Assembly (NCBI GenBank): GCA_963742725.1
Contig: CAVUMX010000001.1
Location: 2,108,001-2,172,000, forward strand
Reading direction: 5' to 3'
Source: CAVVAL01 sp963742725
Lineage (GTDB): Bacteria; Actinomycetota; Actinomycetes; Mycobacteriales; Cryptosporangiaceae
Length of the DNA stretch: 64,000 bases
In this document: positions 57,481-64,000 of the stretch, in pieces
Layout: every line of letters begins with the position of its first letter
How positions within the stretch are numbered: the stretch's first letter is position 1
The notes under the pieces: model-generated
Seen by the model: only the letters and a program-made list of their open reading frames with translations
The model's database searches: none
What the model was told of the DNA's origin: nothing
Translations under genes and position numbers: made by a program

Positions 57481-57748
57481 GGTGCGCGTCCAGGTCGGTG
57501 GCGAGGAGGGCCGCGAGCTGGTCGAGGGCCGCGTCGGCGCCGTACCCGTCGGCGGCGATCGTCACCTCGTCGCCGTGTCGTACGTCTAGTGACATCACTG
57601 CCAGGAGGCTACGCGCGTCGATGGGGTCCGAGTCGTCCTTGGCGATAGTGACGCCAAGTCCGGTGCGGCCGGCGGCCCGGACGAAGATCGCGGCCGGCCG
57701 CGCGTGCAGCCCTATCTCCGACGCGACCGTGACGCGCCGCTGTGCCAT
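57473..57748 (-). CDS. ptsH: PTS phosphocarrier protein HPr
   Basis: 91 aa. The active site IGLHARPA has the phosphorylated His15, and Ser47 in DARSLLAVMSL is the regulatory serine position of HPr. It carries phosphate from Enzyme I to EIIA. The gene overlaps ptsI by 8 nt and follows EIIA by 27 bp. Confidence 0.95.
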   Translation of the reverse strand: MAQRRVTVASEIGLHARPAAIFVRAAGRTGLGVTIAKDDSDPIDARSLLAVMSLDVRHGDEVTIAADGYGADAALDQLAALLATDLDAHHG

Positions 57749-57775
57749 GGGACTCCTCTCAGCTCTGGCCGGAAA

Positions 57776-58225
57776 TCAGTTCCACACGAACAGTCGCGCG
57801 CCGGCGTCGATCGGACCGGTGACGACGCCGTTTACCGCGTCCGTGGCCGCGTCGAGTGCGACCACGGGACAGACCGGTGAGAAGCCGGCGGTCTCCACGT
57901 CGCCAGGGTGCCAGTGGACGAGCGGCTGGCTCACCTCGACGCGGTCCCCTTCAGCGGCGAGCAGCGTGAAGCCCTTGCCCGCGAGCCGCACGGTATTGAT
58001 GCCGAGGTGGACCAGGACACCCCTGCCGTCGTCGGTGACCACGACCAGCGCGTGCGGCTTGAGCTTGACGAGCGTCCCGGCGACGGGAGCGACGACGTTG
58101 CCGGGCGTGCGGTCCGGGTCGATGGCGGCGCCGGGCCCGACCATCGACGCGGAGAAGACGGGGTCAGGGACGTCGACCAGGCCGACGGCGGTGCCGGTTA
58201 CCGGCGCGGTGACGTGTACCGCCAC
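57776..58225 (-). CDS. PTS system glucose/GlcNAc-type EIIA component (Crr-like)
   Basis: 149 aa from the GTG at 58225, which shares one base with the EIIB stop (TAGTG). The EIIA-Glc family pattern is present: GPGAAIDPD, GNVVAPVAGTLVKLKPHALV (the conserved helper His in PHAL) and the active-site His in GVLVHLGINTVRLAGKGF. It accepts phosphate from HPr and passes it to EIIB. It belongs to the GlcNAc-specific unit in this locus. Confidence 0.9.
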   Translation of the reverse strand: MAVHVTAPVTGTAVGLVDVPDPVFSASMVGPGAAIDPDRTPGNVVAPVAGTLVKLKPHALVVVTDDGRGVLVHLGINTVRLAGKGFTLLAAEGDRVEVSQPLVHWHPGDVETAGFSPVCPVVALDAATDAVNGVVTGPIDAGARLFVWN

Positions 58226-58458
58226 TAGAGAAGATCCTCGATGTCGCTCGCGATGACGTCCGCCTCCGGGCCCACGATGACCTGGACGACGTTGCCGGCC
58301 TTGAGGACGCCGTGCGCGCCCGCTGCTTTGAGTGCGGCCTCGTTCACGAGACCGCCGTTGGCTACCTCGGTGCGCAGCCGGGTGATGCAAGGCTCGATCT
58401 CGACGATGTTCTCGACTCCACCGAGACCGGCGATGATCTGCTCTGCCTTGCTGGCCAT
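58225..58458 (-). CDS. PTS system GlcNAc-type EIIB component
   Basis: 77 aa. EIIB-Glc family domain with the phosphorylated Cys24 in EIEPCITRLRTEV. AGAHGVLKAGNVVQVIVGPE and ADVIASDIEDLL follow. It transfers phosphate from EIIA to the incoming sugar in complex with EIIC. It heads the EIIB-EIIA-HPr-EI operon and is divergent from the GntR gene; dre-like operators lie in the gap. Confidence 0.92.
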   Translation of the reverse strand: MASKAEQIIAGLGGVENIVEIEPCITRLRTEVANGGLVNEAALKAAGAHGVLKAGNVVQVIVGPEADVIASDIEDLL

Positions 58459-58490
58459 CCAGTCCTCCGTCGAAAGTGGGCATACAGCCC

Positions 58491-58506
58491 ATTGGTCTAC
58501 ACCTCT
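58491..58506. promoter_or_regulatory. dre-like DasR operator 1
   Basis: ATTGGTCTACACCTCT matches the DasR consensus ACTGGTCTAGACCACT at 13 of 16 positions. It lies 33 bp upstream of the EIIB start, in the PTS operon promoter region. Confidence 0.75.
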
Positions 58507-58546
58507 GCGGCCTGGTTTCGCCCGGCCTTGACGGCAGTGAACACCA

Positions 58547-58562
58547 TCTGGTCTAGTCCGGT
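58547..58562. promoter_or_regulatory. dre-like DasR operator 2
   Basis: TCTGGTCTAGTCCGGT matches ACTGGTCTAGACCACT at 12 of 16 positions. It lies within the wider dyad TCTGG...CCAGA, 60 bp upstream of the GntR start. Confidence 0.65.
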
Positions 58563-58621
58563 CCAGACGTGTCCTGGATCACTTCCCGAACCGATCTCCA
58601 GGCGCTGCCAAGGAGATCGAG

Positions 58622-59368
58622 ATGGCGCTCGACCCGCGTAGCCCGGTGCCAAAGCACCTACAGCTCCGCGACATCCTCCTCGACCTGATCGAGGGGGAGC
58701 TCGGACCGGAACAACCCATCCCGTCCGAGCGTGAGCTCGCAGAGCGGTACGTGGTGGCGCGGATGACCGTCCGCCAGGCCGTGGACGCACTCGTCGTCGA
58801 CGGCCGCCTCTACAAGGTCGCCGGCAAGGGCACGTTCGTCGCCAAGCCGAAGCTGGATCTGCAGATCCGGCTGACGTCGTTCACCGAGGAGATGGCCCGG
58901 CGCGGCATGGTCGCCGCGTCCCGGGCCCTCGCATTCGGACGGATGCCGGCGAGCGGGCACGTGGCCCGCGAGCTGGAGGTGGCGCCCGGAACGTGCGTCG
59001 TCCGGTACGAGCGCCTGCGCTATGCCGACGACGTGCCGATGGCCATCGAGCACACGTACCTGGTGGAGACCCGGGTGCCTGGGCTCGCGGACCGGGAGCC
59101 ACCGACGTCGCTGTACGCCTGTCTGGCCGACCGCTACGGTCTCGTCCCCGACTGGGGCGAGGACTCGATCGAAGCGGTCGCCGCGGACGCCAAGCAGGCA
59201 GATTTACTGGACATACCGGTTGGGGGGCCGGTGCTGCGGACCGAGCGTCACGCGTACACGGGCGGGACGTTGCTCGACTATTCGGTCCTGTCCTTCCGGG
59301 CTGACCGGTACAAGCTCTGGGTACCGCTCGCCCGTCCCGCGGCACGCATCACGAACCCCCATCTTTAG
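58622..59368 (+). CDS. dasR: GntR/HutC family regulator, DasR-like
   Basis: 248 aa, ATG with AAGGAG upstream. The winged helix-turn-helix covers about residues 10-75 (LRDILLDLIEGELGPEQPIP, then SERELAERYVVARMTVRQAV). The C-terminal UTRA effector domain covers about 90-240. DasR-type regulators bind dre sites and release them on glucosamine-6-phosphate, coupling GlcNAc supply to PTS expression. Two dre-like sites lie in the divergent promoter region. The GlcNAc EIIC gene follows by 14 bp in the same operon. Confidence 0.88.
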   Translation: MALDPRSPVPKHLQLRDILLDLIEGELGPEQPIPSERELAERYVVARMTVRQAVDALVVDGRLYKVAGKGTFVAKPKLDLQIRLTSFTEEMARRGMVAASRALAFGRMPASGHVARELEVAPGTCVVRYERLRYADDVPMAIEHTYLVETRVPGLADREPPTSLYACLADRYGLVPDWGEDSIEAVAADAKQADLLDIPVGGPVLRTERHAYTGGTLLDYSVLSFRADRYKLWVPLARPAARITNPHL

Positions 59369-59382
59369 AGGAGGCAGTACGC

Positions 59383-60648
59383 ATGGCCGCAGACAGCTCC
59401 GCTGCTGGCGGTAGTTCCTCCGCGCTCGCCGTTCTCCAGCGGTTCGGGCGCAGCCTGATGATGCCGATCGCGGTCCTCCCGGTTGCCGCGTTGCTGCTGC
59501 GGGCGGGTCAGGACGACATTCTCGGCAAGGACGCCCTCGGTTGGAACGAGGTCGCGGCGGTCGTGGGAGGTGCCGGGCAGACGCTGTTCACGAACCTCCC
59601 GGTCCTCTTCGCGGTCGGCATCGCGATCGGATTCGCGCGCAAGGCGGACGGGTCGACGGGCCTCGCGGCGGTCGTCGGCTGGTTCGTGTTCAACGAGGTC
59701 TTCGTCGCCATGACGGAGGACGACCTCATCAACAACCAGCCGGTGAGCATGGGGGTTCTCTCCGGCATCCTGATGGGCATCGTGACGGCGCTGCTCTACC
59801 AGAAGTTCTACCGGTTCAGGCTGCCGCCGTACCTCGCGTTCTTCGGCGGGCGGCGGTTCGTGCCGATCGTTACGGCGTTCACCGCGCTGATCCTCGGCGT
59901 GGCGTTCGGCTTCATCTGGCCGCCCATCGGTGAGCTGATCAACTGGCTCGGCGAGTGGATCGTGGGCGCCGGAGCGGTCGGATCCGGCGTGTACGGCCTG
60001 GTCAACCGGCTCCTGCTGCCGCTGGGTCTCCACCACGTCCCGAACACGCTGGTGTGGCACGTGTTCGGTGAGTACGACGCGAACGGCACGATCGTCCGGG
60101 GCGATCTGAACCGGTTCCTCGCCGGTGACCCGGAAGCCGGCATGTTCATGGCGGGCTTCTTCCCGATCATGATGTTCGCGCTCCCCGCGGCGGCCCTCGC
60201 GATCTACCAGGAGGCTCGGCCGGAGAAGAAGAGGCTGGTCGGCGGCATCATGTTCTCGGGTGCCCTCTGCTCGTTCCTGACGGGGGTCACCGAGCCGCTG
60301 GAGTTCGCGTTCCTGTTCGTCGCGCCCGTGCTGTTCGTCTTCCACGCGCTGCTCACCGGCCTGTCGCTGGCGATCTGCACGGAACTGGGCGTCAGGGACG
60401 GGTTCGGGTTCTCGGCGGGTCTCATCGACTTCGTCATCAACTGGAACAAGGCCGAGAAGCCGTGGCTGATCCTCGTGATCGGCGCGGGGTACGCCGTCGT
60501 CTACTACGTGCTGTTCCGCTCCTCGATCCGGCTGTTCAACCTCATGACGCCCGGACGTGAACCGGACGACTCGGACCTCGTCGAGGCGGCCGCCGAGCCG
60601 GAGCTGGAACCGGCCCGCGGGGCACACGCCGCACCGGACCGCTGGTAG
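59383..60648 (+). CDS. PTS system N-acetylglucosamine-type EIIC permease
   Basis: 421 aa. PTS EIIC family with about ten hydrophobic segments. The signature GVTEPLEFAFLFVAPVLFVF (the ITEPxEF-type motif) and RSLMMPIAVLPVAALLLRAG mark a glucose/GlcNAc-family EIIC. It translocates the sugar while EIIB phosphorylates it. Adjacent EIIB, EIIA, HPr and EI plus a DasR-like regulator support GlcNAc as substrate, although glucose cannot be excluded from sequence alone. The C-terminal 45 residues are an acidic cytoplasmic tail. Confidence 0.92.
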   Translation: MAADSSAAGGSSSALAVLQRFGRSLMMPIAVLPVAALLLRAGQDDILGKDALGWNEVAAVVGGAGQTLFTNLPVLFAVGIAIGFARKADGSTGLAAVVGWFVFNEVFVAMTEDDLINNQPVSMGVLSGILMGIVTALLYQKFYRFRLPPYLAFFGGRRFVPIVTAFTALILGVAFGFIWPPIGELINWLGEWIVGAGAVGSGVYGLVNRLLLPLGLHHVPNTLVWHVFGEYDANGTIVRGDLNRFLAGDPEAGMFMAGFFPIMMFALPAAALAIYQEARPEKKRLVGGIMFSGALCSFLTGVTEPLEFAFLFVAPVLFVFHALLTGLSLAICTELGVRDGFGFSAGLIDFVINWNKAEKPWLILVIGAGYAVVYYVLFRSSIRLFNLMTPGREPDDSDLVEAAAEPELEPARGAHAAPDRW

Positions 60649-60675
60649 CCCACTCGCCGGCCGCACATGCGGTGC

Positions 60676-60688
60676 TAGCGTCGGATCC
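60676..60688 (+). promoter_or_regulatory. Leaderless -10 element for the HTH-TOBE gene
   Basis: TAGCGT (60676-60681) ends seven bases before the ATG at 60689, with no ribosome binding site between them. Confidence 0.45.
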
Positions 60689-61087
60689 ATGCCGCAATAT
60701 CGGATCGGCGAAGCCGCTGCTCTGCTCGGCGTCAGCGACGACACGGTTCGCCGCTGGGTCGACGCCGGCCGGCTGACCGCGGAGAAGGACACGCAGGGTC
60801 GCCTCGCCATCGACGGGGGCGACCTTGCGGCGTTCGCGCAGCGGATCGCGTCGGCGCCGGAACTCGGACGGTCCGTCGCCGAGTCGGCGCGGAACCGGTT
60901 CACCGGCCTCGTCACGCGCGTCGTCAAGGACGGCGTCATGGCTCAGGTCGATCTGCAAGCCGGGCCGTTCCGCGTGGTCTCCCTCATGAGCCGGGAGGCT
61001 GCCGACGAGCTGGGGCTGGAGCCGGGCGTCCTCGCGGTCGCGTCCGTCAAGTCGACGCAGGTGGTCATCGAGGTGCCGGAGGCGTGA
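60689..61087 (+). CDS. HTH (MerR/excisionase-type) plus molybdate-binding TOBE domain protein
   Basis: 132 aa from the ATG at 60689 (the frame opens at 60557, but the -10 element and family start favour 60689). Residues 1-55 are a helix-turn-helix (YRIGEAAALLGVSDDTVRRW, then VDAGRLTAEKD). Residues about 68-130 are a TOBE/Mop domain (SARNRFTGLVTRVVKDGVMA, then QVDLQAGPFRVVSLMS), the fold that binds molybdate. It probably senses or buffers molybdate and may control the following mod genes. It overlaps modB by 4 nt. Confidence 0.9.
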   Translation: MPQYRIGEAAALLGVSDDTVRRWVDAGRLTAEKDTQGRLAIDGGDLAAFAQRIASAPELGRSVAESARNRFTGLVTRVVKDGVMAQVDLQAGPFRVVSLMSREAADELGLEPGVLAVASVKSTQVVIEVPEA

Positions 61088-61869
61088 AGCGGCGGGTCAG
61101 GGCGCCGGCGGTGCTGCTGGTTCCCGCGCTCATCGGCCTCACGTTCCTCGTGCTGCCGCTGGTCGGGTTGGTGGTGCGGGCGCCGTGGCGGCGGATCGGT
61201 CCGCTGCTCGCCGACCCGTCCGTGCTGACCGCGCTGCGGCTCTCGCTCGTGACGGCCACGCTGGCGACCGTCCTCTGCGTGCTTGTCGGGGTTCCCCTGG
61301 CGTGGCTGCTCACCCAGCCGGGGCTGCCGGGCCGCTCGGTGCTGCGGGCGCTCGTGACCGTTCCGCTGGTGCTGCCGCCGGTGGTCGGCGGGGTGGCGTT
61401 GCTGCTGGTCCTCGGCCGGCGCGGGCTCGTCGGGCAGTGGCTGGACGCCGCGTTCGGCGTGACCCTGCCGTTCACGGCGGCCGCCGTCGTGCTCGCGGAG
61501 GCGTTCGTCGCGTTGCCCTTCCTCGTGCTGTCGGTGGAGGGAGCGTTGCGCGCGGCCGACCGCCGGTACGAGGAAGCCGCCGCGACGCTGGGCGCCGGCC
61601 GCTGGACGGTGTTCCGCCGGGTCACGTTGCCGCTGGTCGCGCCCGGGGTACTGGCCGGCGCGGTGCTCGCGTGGGCGCGGGCGCTCGGCGAGTTCGGCGC
61701 GACGATCACGTTCGCGGGCAGCTTCCCCGGCCGTACGCAGACCATGCCGATCGCCGTCTACCTTGCGCTGGAGACCAATCCGGAGGCGGCGATCGCGCTG
61801 AGCCTCGTCCTGCTGGTGGTGTCGGTCGCGACGCTCGCCTGCCTCCGCGACCGCTGGGTCGCGCCATGA
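61084..61869 (+). CDS. modB: Molybdate ABC transporter permease
   Basis: 261 aa, GTG start overlapping the TOBE gene by 4 nt. About six transmembrane helices. The EAA loop that contacts the ATPase reads EEAAATLGAGRWTVFRRVTL, typical of binding-protein-dependent permeases. ALGEFGATITFAGSFPGRTQTMPIAVY is characteristic of ModB/CysT-like permeases. It forms the channel with ModC. The periplasmic binding protein ModA is absent from this operon. It overlaps modC by 4 nt. Confidence 0.93.
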   Translation: MKRRVRAPAVLLVPALIGLTFLVLPLVGLVVRAPWRRIGPLLADPSVLTALRLSLVTATLATVLCVLVGVPLAWLLTQPGLPGRSVLRALVTVPLVLPPVVGGVALLLVLGRRGLVGQWLDAAFGVTLPFTAAAVVLAEAFVALPFLVLSVEGALRAADRRYEEAAATLGAGRWTVFRRVTLPLVAPGVLAGAVLAWARALGEFGATITFAGSFPGRTQTMPIAVYLALETNPEAAIALSLVLLVVSVATLACLRDRWVAP

Positions 61870-62894
61870 GTCTTGAGGTGCACGTCGTCGTGCGGCGGGA
61901 GCGGTTCACGCTCGACGCCGCGTTCACGGTGGAGGCCGGCGAGGTCGTGGCGCTGCTCGGCCCGAACGGTGCCGGGAAGACCACGGCCCTGCGGGCGCTC
62001 GCCGGCCTGACGCCGACCGACGGCGGCGCGATCCGGCTCGGCGACGACGTGCTGGACGGGCCGCCCGAGGACCGTCCGGTCGGGATGGTCTTCCAGGACT
62101 ACCTGCTCTTCCCCCACCTCACCGCGCTGGAGAATGTGGCGTTCGGGCTCCGGTGCCGGGGCGTGCACCGGCGGGAGGCGCGCGTGAAAGCCGCCGCGCT
62201 CCTCGACCGGGTCGGCGTCGCGGACCTGGCCGGCGCCAAGCCGCGACGGCTGTCCGGCGGTCAGGCGCAGCGGGTCGCGCTGGCTCGGGCGCTGGCCGTC
62301 GATCCCCGGCTGCTGCTGCTAGACGAGCCGCTCGCCGCGCTGGACGCGCAGACCCGTCCGGCGATCCGCGCGGAGCTGCGGCGGCACCTGGCGGAGTTCG
62401 CCGGGTACGCGGTGCTGGTGAGCCACGATCCGCTGGACGCGATGGTGCTGGCCGACCGGATCGTGGTGATCGAGGACGGGGTGGTGGTCCAGTCCGGGAC
62501 GCCGACTGACGTGGCGCGCCGCCCCCGCACCCCGTACGTGGCCCGGCTCGTCGGGCTCAACCTCCTGCGGGGCGAGGCGGACGGTCACACCGTGCGGGTC
62601 GGCGCGGGGACGGTCGTCGCCGCCGAGGCGGCGTCCGGGGACGTGTTCGTCGCCTTCCGCCCTGCCGCCGTCGCGCTCCACCGGACCAGGCCTGACGGCA
62701 GCCCGCGCAACGTGTGGCCCGGCACGGTGACGGGCATCGAACCGTACGGCGACGCGTACCGGGTCCAGGTCGACGGCGCGATCACCGTGACGGCGGACGT
62801 GAGCGCGGCGGCAGTCGCCGAGCTGCGTCTGGCCGACGGCGAGAACGTGTGGGCGGCGGTGAAGGCGGCCGAGGTGGACGTCTACCCGAGGTGA
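61866..62894 (+). CDS. modC: Molybdate ABC transporter ATP-binding protein
   Basis: 342 aa from the ATG at 61866, overlapping the modB stop by 4 nt. ABC motifs: Walker A LLGPNGAGKTTAL, signature LSGGQAQRVALARALA, Walker B LLLLDEPLAALD and switch His in VLVSHDPLDAM. The C-terminus (about 285-342) is a TOBE domain (VWPGTVTGIEPYGDAYRVQV) that can bind oxyanion for feedback. It energises molybdate uptake with ModB. A hairpin follows the stop codon. Confidence 0.94.
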   Translation: MSLEVHVVVRRERFTLDAAFTVEAGEVVALLGPNGAGKTTALRALAGLTPTDGGAIRLGDDVLDGPPEDRPVGMVFQDYLLFPHLTALENVAFGLRCRGVHRREARVKAAALLDRVGVADLAGAKPRRLSGGQAQRVALARALAVDPRLLLLDEPLAALDAQTRPAIRAELRRHLAEFAGYAVLVSHDPLDAMVLADRIVVIEDGVVVQSGTPTDVARRPRTPYVARLVGLNLLRGEADGHTVRVGAGTVVAAEAASGDVFVAFRPAAVALHRTRPDGSPRNVWPGTVTGIEPYGDAYRVQVDGAITVTADVSAAAVAELRLADGENVWAAVKAAEVDVYPR

Positions 62895-62905
62895 TCTGCC
62901 GAGTT

Positions 62906-62952
62906 TCGGACTTTTGAGGGTCGGCGGCCCCGCCGAACCCTCAAAAGTCCGA
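62906..62952. terminator. Long palindrome between modC and moaC
   Basis: TCGGACTTTTGAGGGTCGGCGG (62906-62927, 22 nt; one base is bulged on the other side) pairs with the complementary 62930-62952. The stem is almost perfect and unusual for its AT-rich CTTTT/AAAAG part. It lies 12 bp after modC and overlaps the region where a moaC -35 would sit. It is probably the modC terminator and may also affect the moaC promoter. Confidence 0.75.
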
Positions 62953-62966
62953 CAGTGGGGAGGGAT

Positions 62967-62978
62967 TAGGCTCGGTAC
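62967..62978 (+). promoter_or_regulatory. Leaderless -10 element for moaC
   Basis: TAGGCT (62967-62972) is followed by six bases and the ATG at 62979. No Shine-Dalgarno sequence lies between them. Confidence 0.5.
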
Positions 62979-63452
62979 ATGGCCGACCTCACGCACGTCG
63001 ACAGCGCTGGCGCCGCCCGCATGGTGGACGTGTCCGCGAAGGACGTCACGGTCCGGTCGGCGGTGGCGACGGGCGTGTTGCGGACGACGTCCGAGGTGGT
63101 CGATCTGCTCCGCCGGGACGGGCTACCCAAGGGCGACGCGCTGGCCACTGCCCGCATCGCCGGGATCATGGGCGCGAAGCGCACGCCCGACCTGATTCCG
63201 CTGTGCCACCCGATCGCGCTGCACGGCGTGAAGGTCGAGATGGAACTGGGCGACGCCGAGGTACGGATCACCGCGACCGTGAAGACCGCCGACCGGACGG
63301 GCGTCGAGATGGAGGCCCTCACGGCCGTGGCCGTCACCGGGCTCACCCTCATCGACATGGTCAAAGCGGTCGATCCGGCGGCGAGCATCGACGCGGTGCG
63401 GTGCGAGTCGAAGGACGGCGGCAAGACGGGGTCGTGGCGGCGGCCGTCATGA
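62979..63452 (+). CDS. moaC: Cyclic pyranopterin monophosphate synthase
   Basis: 157 aa. Start MADLTHVDSAGAARMVDVSA and the conserved LIPLCHPIALHGVKVEMELG (LCHP), then AVTGLTLIDMVKAVD, identify MoaC. It converts the MoaA product 3',8-cH2GTP to cyclic pyranopterin in molybdenum cofactor synthesis. It overlaps the mog gene by 4 nt (ATGA). moaA is not in the window. Confidence 0.95.
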   Translation: MADLTHVDSAGAARMVDVSAKDVTVRSAVATGVLRTTSEVVDLLRRDGLPKGDALATARIAGIMGAKRTPDLIPLCHPIALHGVKVEMELGDAEVRITATVKTADRTGVEMEALTAVAVTGLTLIDMVKAVDPAASIDAVRCESKDGGKTGSWRRPS

Positions 63453-63919
63453 TCAGGGCACGCGTCGTCGTGGCGTCGAACCGGGCTTCGGCCGGGGTGT
63501 ACGCCGACACCAGCGGTCCGCTGATCGCCGGCAAGCTCGCCGAACTGGGCTGCGAAGTGGATGAGCCGGTGGTGGTCCCGGACGGGACGCCCGTCGCCGA
63601 GGCCCTGCGCGCGGCGGTCGCCGACGGCGTGGACGTGGTCGTCACCAGCGGCGGCACCGGCGTCAACCCGAGCGACCGCACGCCCGAGGCGACCCGCGTC
63701 GTCCTCGACTACGAGATTCCGGGTATCGCGGAGGCGATCCGCGCGTACGGGGCGCCGACCGTGCCGACCGCGATCCTGTCGCGCGGCATCGCCGGGGTCG
63801 CCGGGCGGACGCTCGTCGTGAACCTGCCCGGGTCGCGGGGCGGTGCCAAGGACGGCATGGCGGTGCTCGCACCGATCCTCGCGCACACCGTCGACCAGCT
63901 TCGCGGAGGCGACCACTGA
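63449..63919 (+). CDS. mog: Molybdopterin adenylyltransferase / MoaB-Mog family
   Basis: 156 aa from the ATG at 63449. The MoaB/Mog pattern reads RARVVVASNRASAGVYADTS, then VVTSGGTGVNPSDRTPEATR, where the GGTG and DxTPEA motifs bind molybdopterin and nucleotide. VNLPGSRGGAKDGMAVLAPI is also typical. It activates molybdopterin by adenylation before metal insertion by MoeA. Mog and MoaB cannot be separated with certainty here. It shares one base with moeA (TGATG). Confidence 0.92.
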   Translation: MIRARVVVASNRASAGVYADTSGPLIAGKLAELGCEVDEPVVVPDGTPVAEALRAAVADGVDVVVTSGGTGVNPSDRTPEATRVVLDYEIPGIAEAIRAYGAPTVPTAILSRGIAGVAGRTLVVNLPGSRGGAKDGMAVLAPILAHTVDQLRGGDH

Positions 63920-64000
63920 TGCCCATGACCTGGGACGATGCCCGCACGCTGGTCCACTCGTCAGCCCGGCCGCTGGCGCCTGCGAGCGTGTCTCTCGATA
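63919..64000 (+). CDS. moeA: Molybdopterin molybdenumtransferase MoeA, N-terminal fragment (runs off the window)
   Basis: 27 codons, MPMTWDDARTLVHSSARPLA and onward to ASVSLD. TWDDAR followed by an RPL-type segment is the usual MoeA opening. The gene begins on the TGATG overlap with mog, and the order moaC-mog-moeA is common. MoeA inserts molybdenum into the adenylated cofactor. Identification rests on the short N-terminus plus gene order. Confidence 0.8.
   Translation, partial: MPMTWDDARTLVHSSARPLAPASVSLD

Overview
The window is a GC-rich (roughly 70%) actinobacterial chromosome segment spanning the replication origin. The gene order gnd-dnaN-oriC-dnaA-rpmH-rnpA-yidD-yidC-jag-rsmG-parA-parB, the cwlM-trxA-trxB-rsmA-sigM-pseudokinase block, the ino1/PadR/DUF5318/PBP block and rpsF-ssb-rpsR-rplI-dnaB are all actinobacterial core layouts. 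Overall the order resembles Micromonosporales (Micromonosporaceae or a close relative); that placement is inferred from gene order and codon use, not from a search. I see no prophage, insertion sequence, CRISPR array, rRNA or tRNA gene.

Layout. 1-3.7 kb: start of gnd, dnaN, oriC with DnaA boxes, and dnaA, all on the minus strand. 3.7-11.3 kb: plus-strand rpmH-rnpA-yidD-yidC-jag-rsmG-parA-parB-GNAT. Three parS sites lie inside the parA reading frame, and ParA carries a very long low-complexity N-terminal extension. 11.3-12.1 kb: an 830-bp gene-poor stretch with GC-rich repeats. 12.1-20.9 kb: ddl and an aminotransferase, a GNAT gene, then the envelope and redox block cwlM, trxA, trxB (behind a SigR-type promoter), rsmA, sigM and a pseudokinase. 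21-28.3 kb: a NlpC/P60 hydrolase behind a c-di-AMP (ydaO) riboswitch, a HerA-like ATPase, a lipoprotein, murJ, a Nudix hydrolase and cca. 28.5-37 kb: a secreted protein with carboxypeptidase-regulatory-like repeats, a DUF402 protein with an MFS permease, a flotillin/NfeD pair, a Nudix hydrolase and a secreted S15 peptidase. 37-46.2 kb: ino1 with a PadR regulator and its probable operator, DUF5318, a class A PBP, two polytopic glycosyltransferase-like proteins and an endonuclease IV-like TIM barrel. 46.4-52.5 kb: a secreted anchored protein, rpsF-ssb-rpsR-rplI, a DnaA-box-rich intergenic region and dnaB interrupted by a large intein. 52.5-55.5 kb: an SDR and an uncharacterised cysteine-rich protein. 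55.6-60.6 kb: a complete GlcNAc-type PTS (EI, HPr, EIIA, EIIB, EIIC) with a DasR-like GntR regulator and two dre-like operators. 60.7-64 kb: a molybdate HTH/TOBE protein, modB, modC, moaC, mog and the start of moeA.

The genes form a replication and segregation core (dnaA, dnaN, dnaB, ssb, parAB, oriC, parS) surrounded by cell-wall synthesis and its control (yidC, ddl, cwlM, pseudokinase, murJ, PBP, NlpC/P60 under c-di-AMP), thioredoxin redox control, GlcNAc uptake and Mo-cofactor synthesis. The most notable points are the parS-in-parA arrangement with the ParA extension, the DnaB intein at the P-loop, a 72-bp dispersed palindromic repeat found twice, the low-complexity insertion in Enzyme I, the CxxCxGxG-rich protein at 53.5 kb and several readable regulatory sites. 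At least six genes appear to have leaderless promoters.
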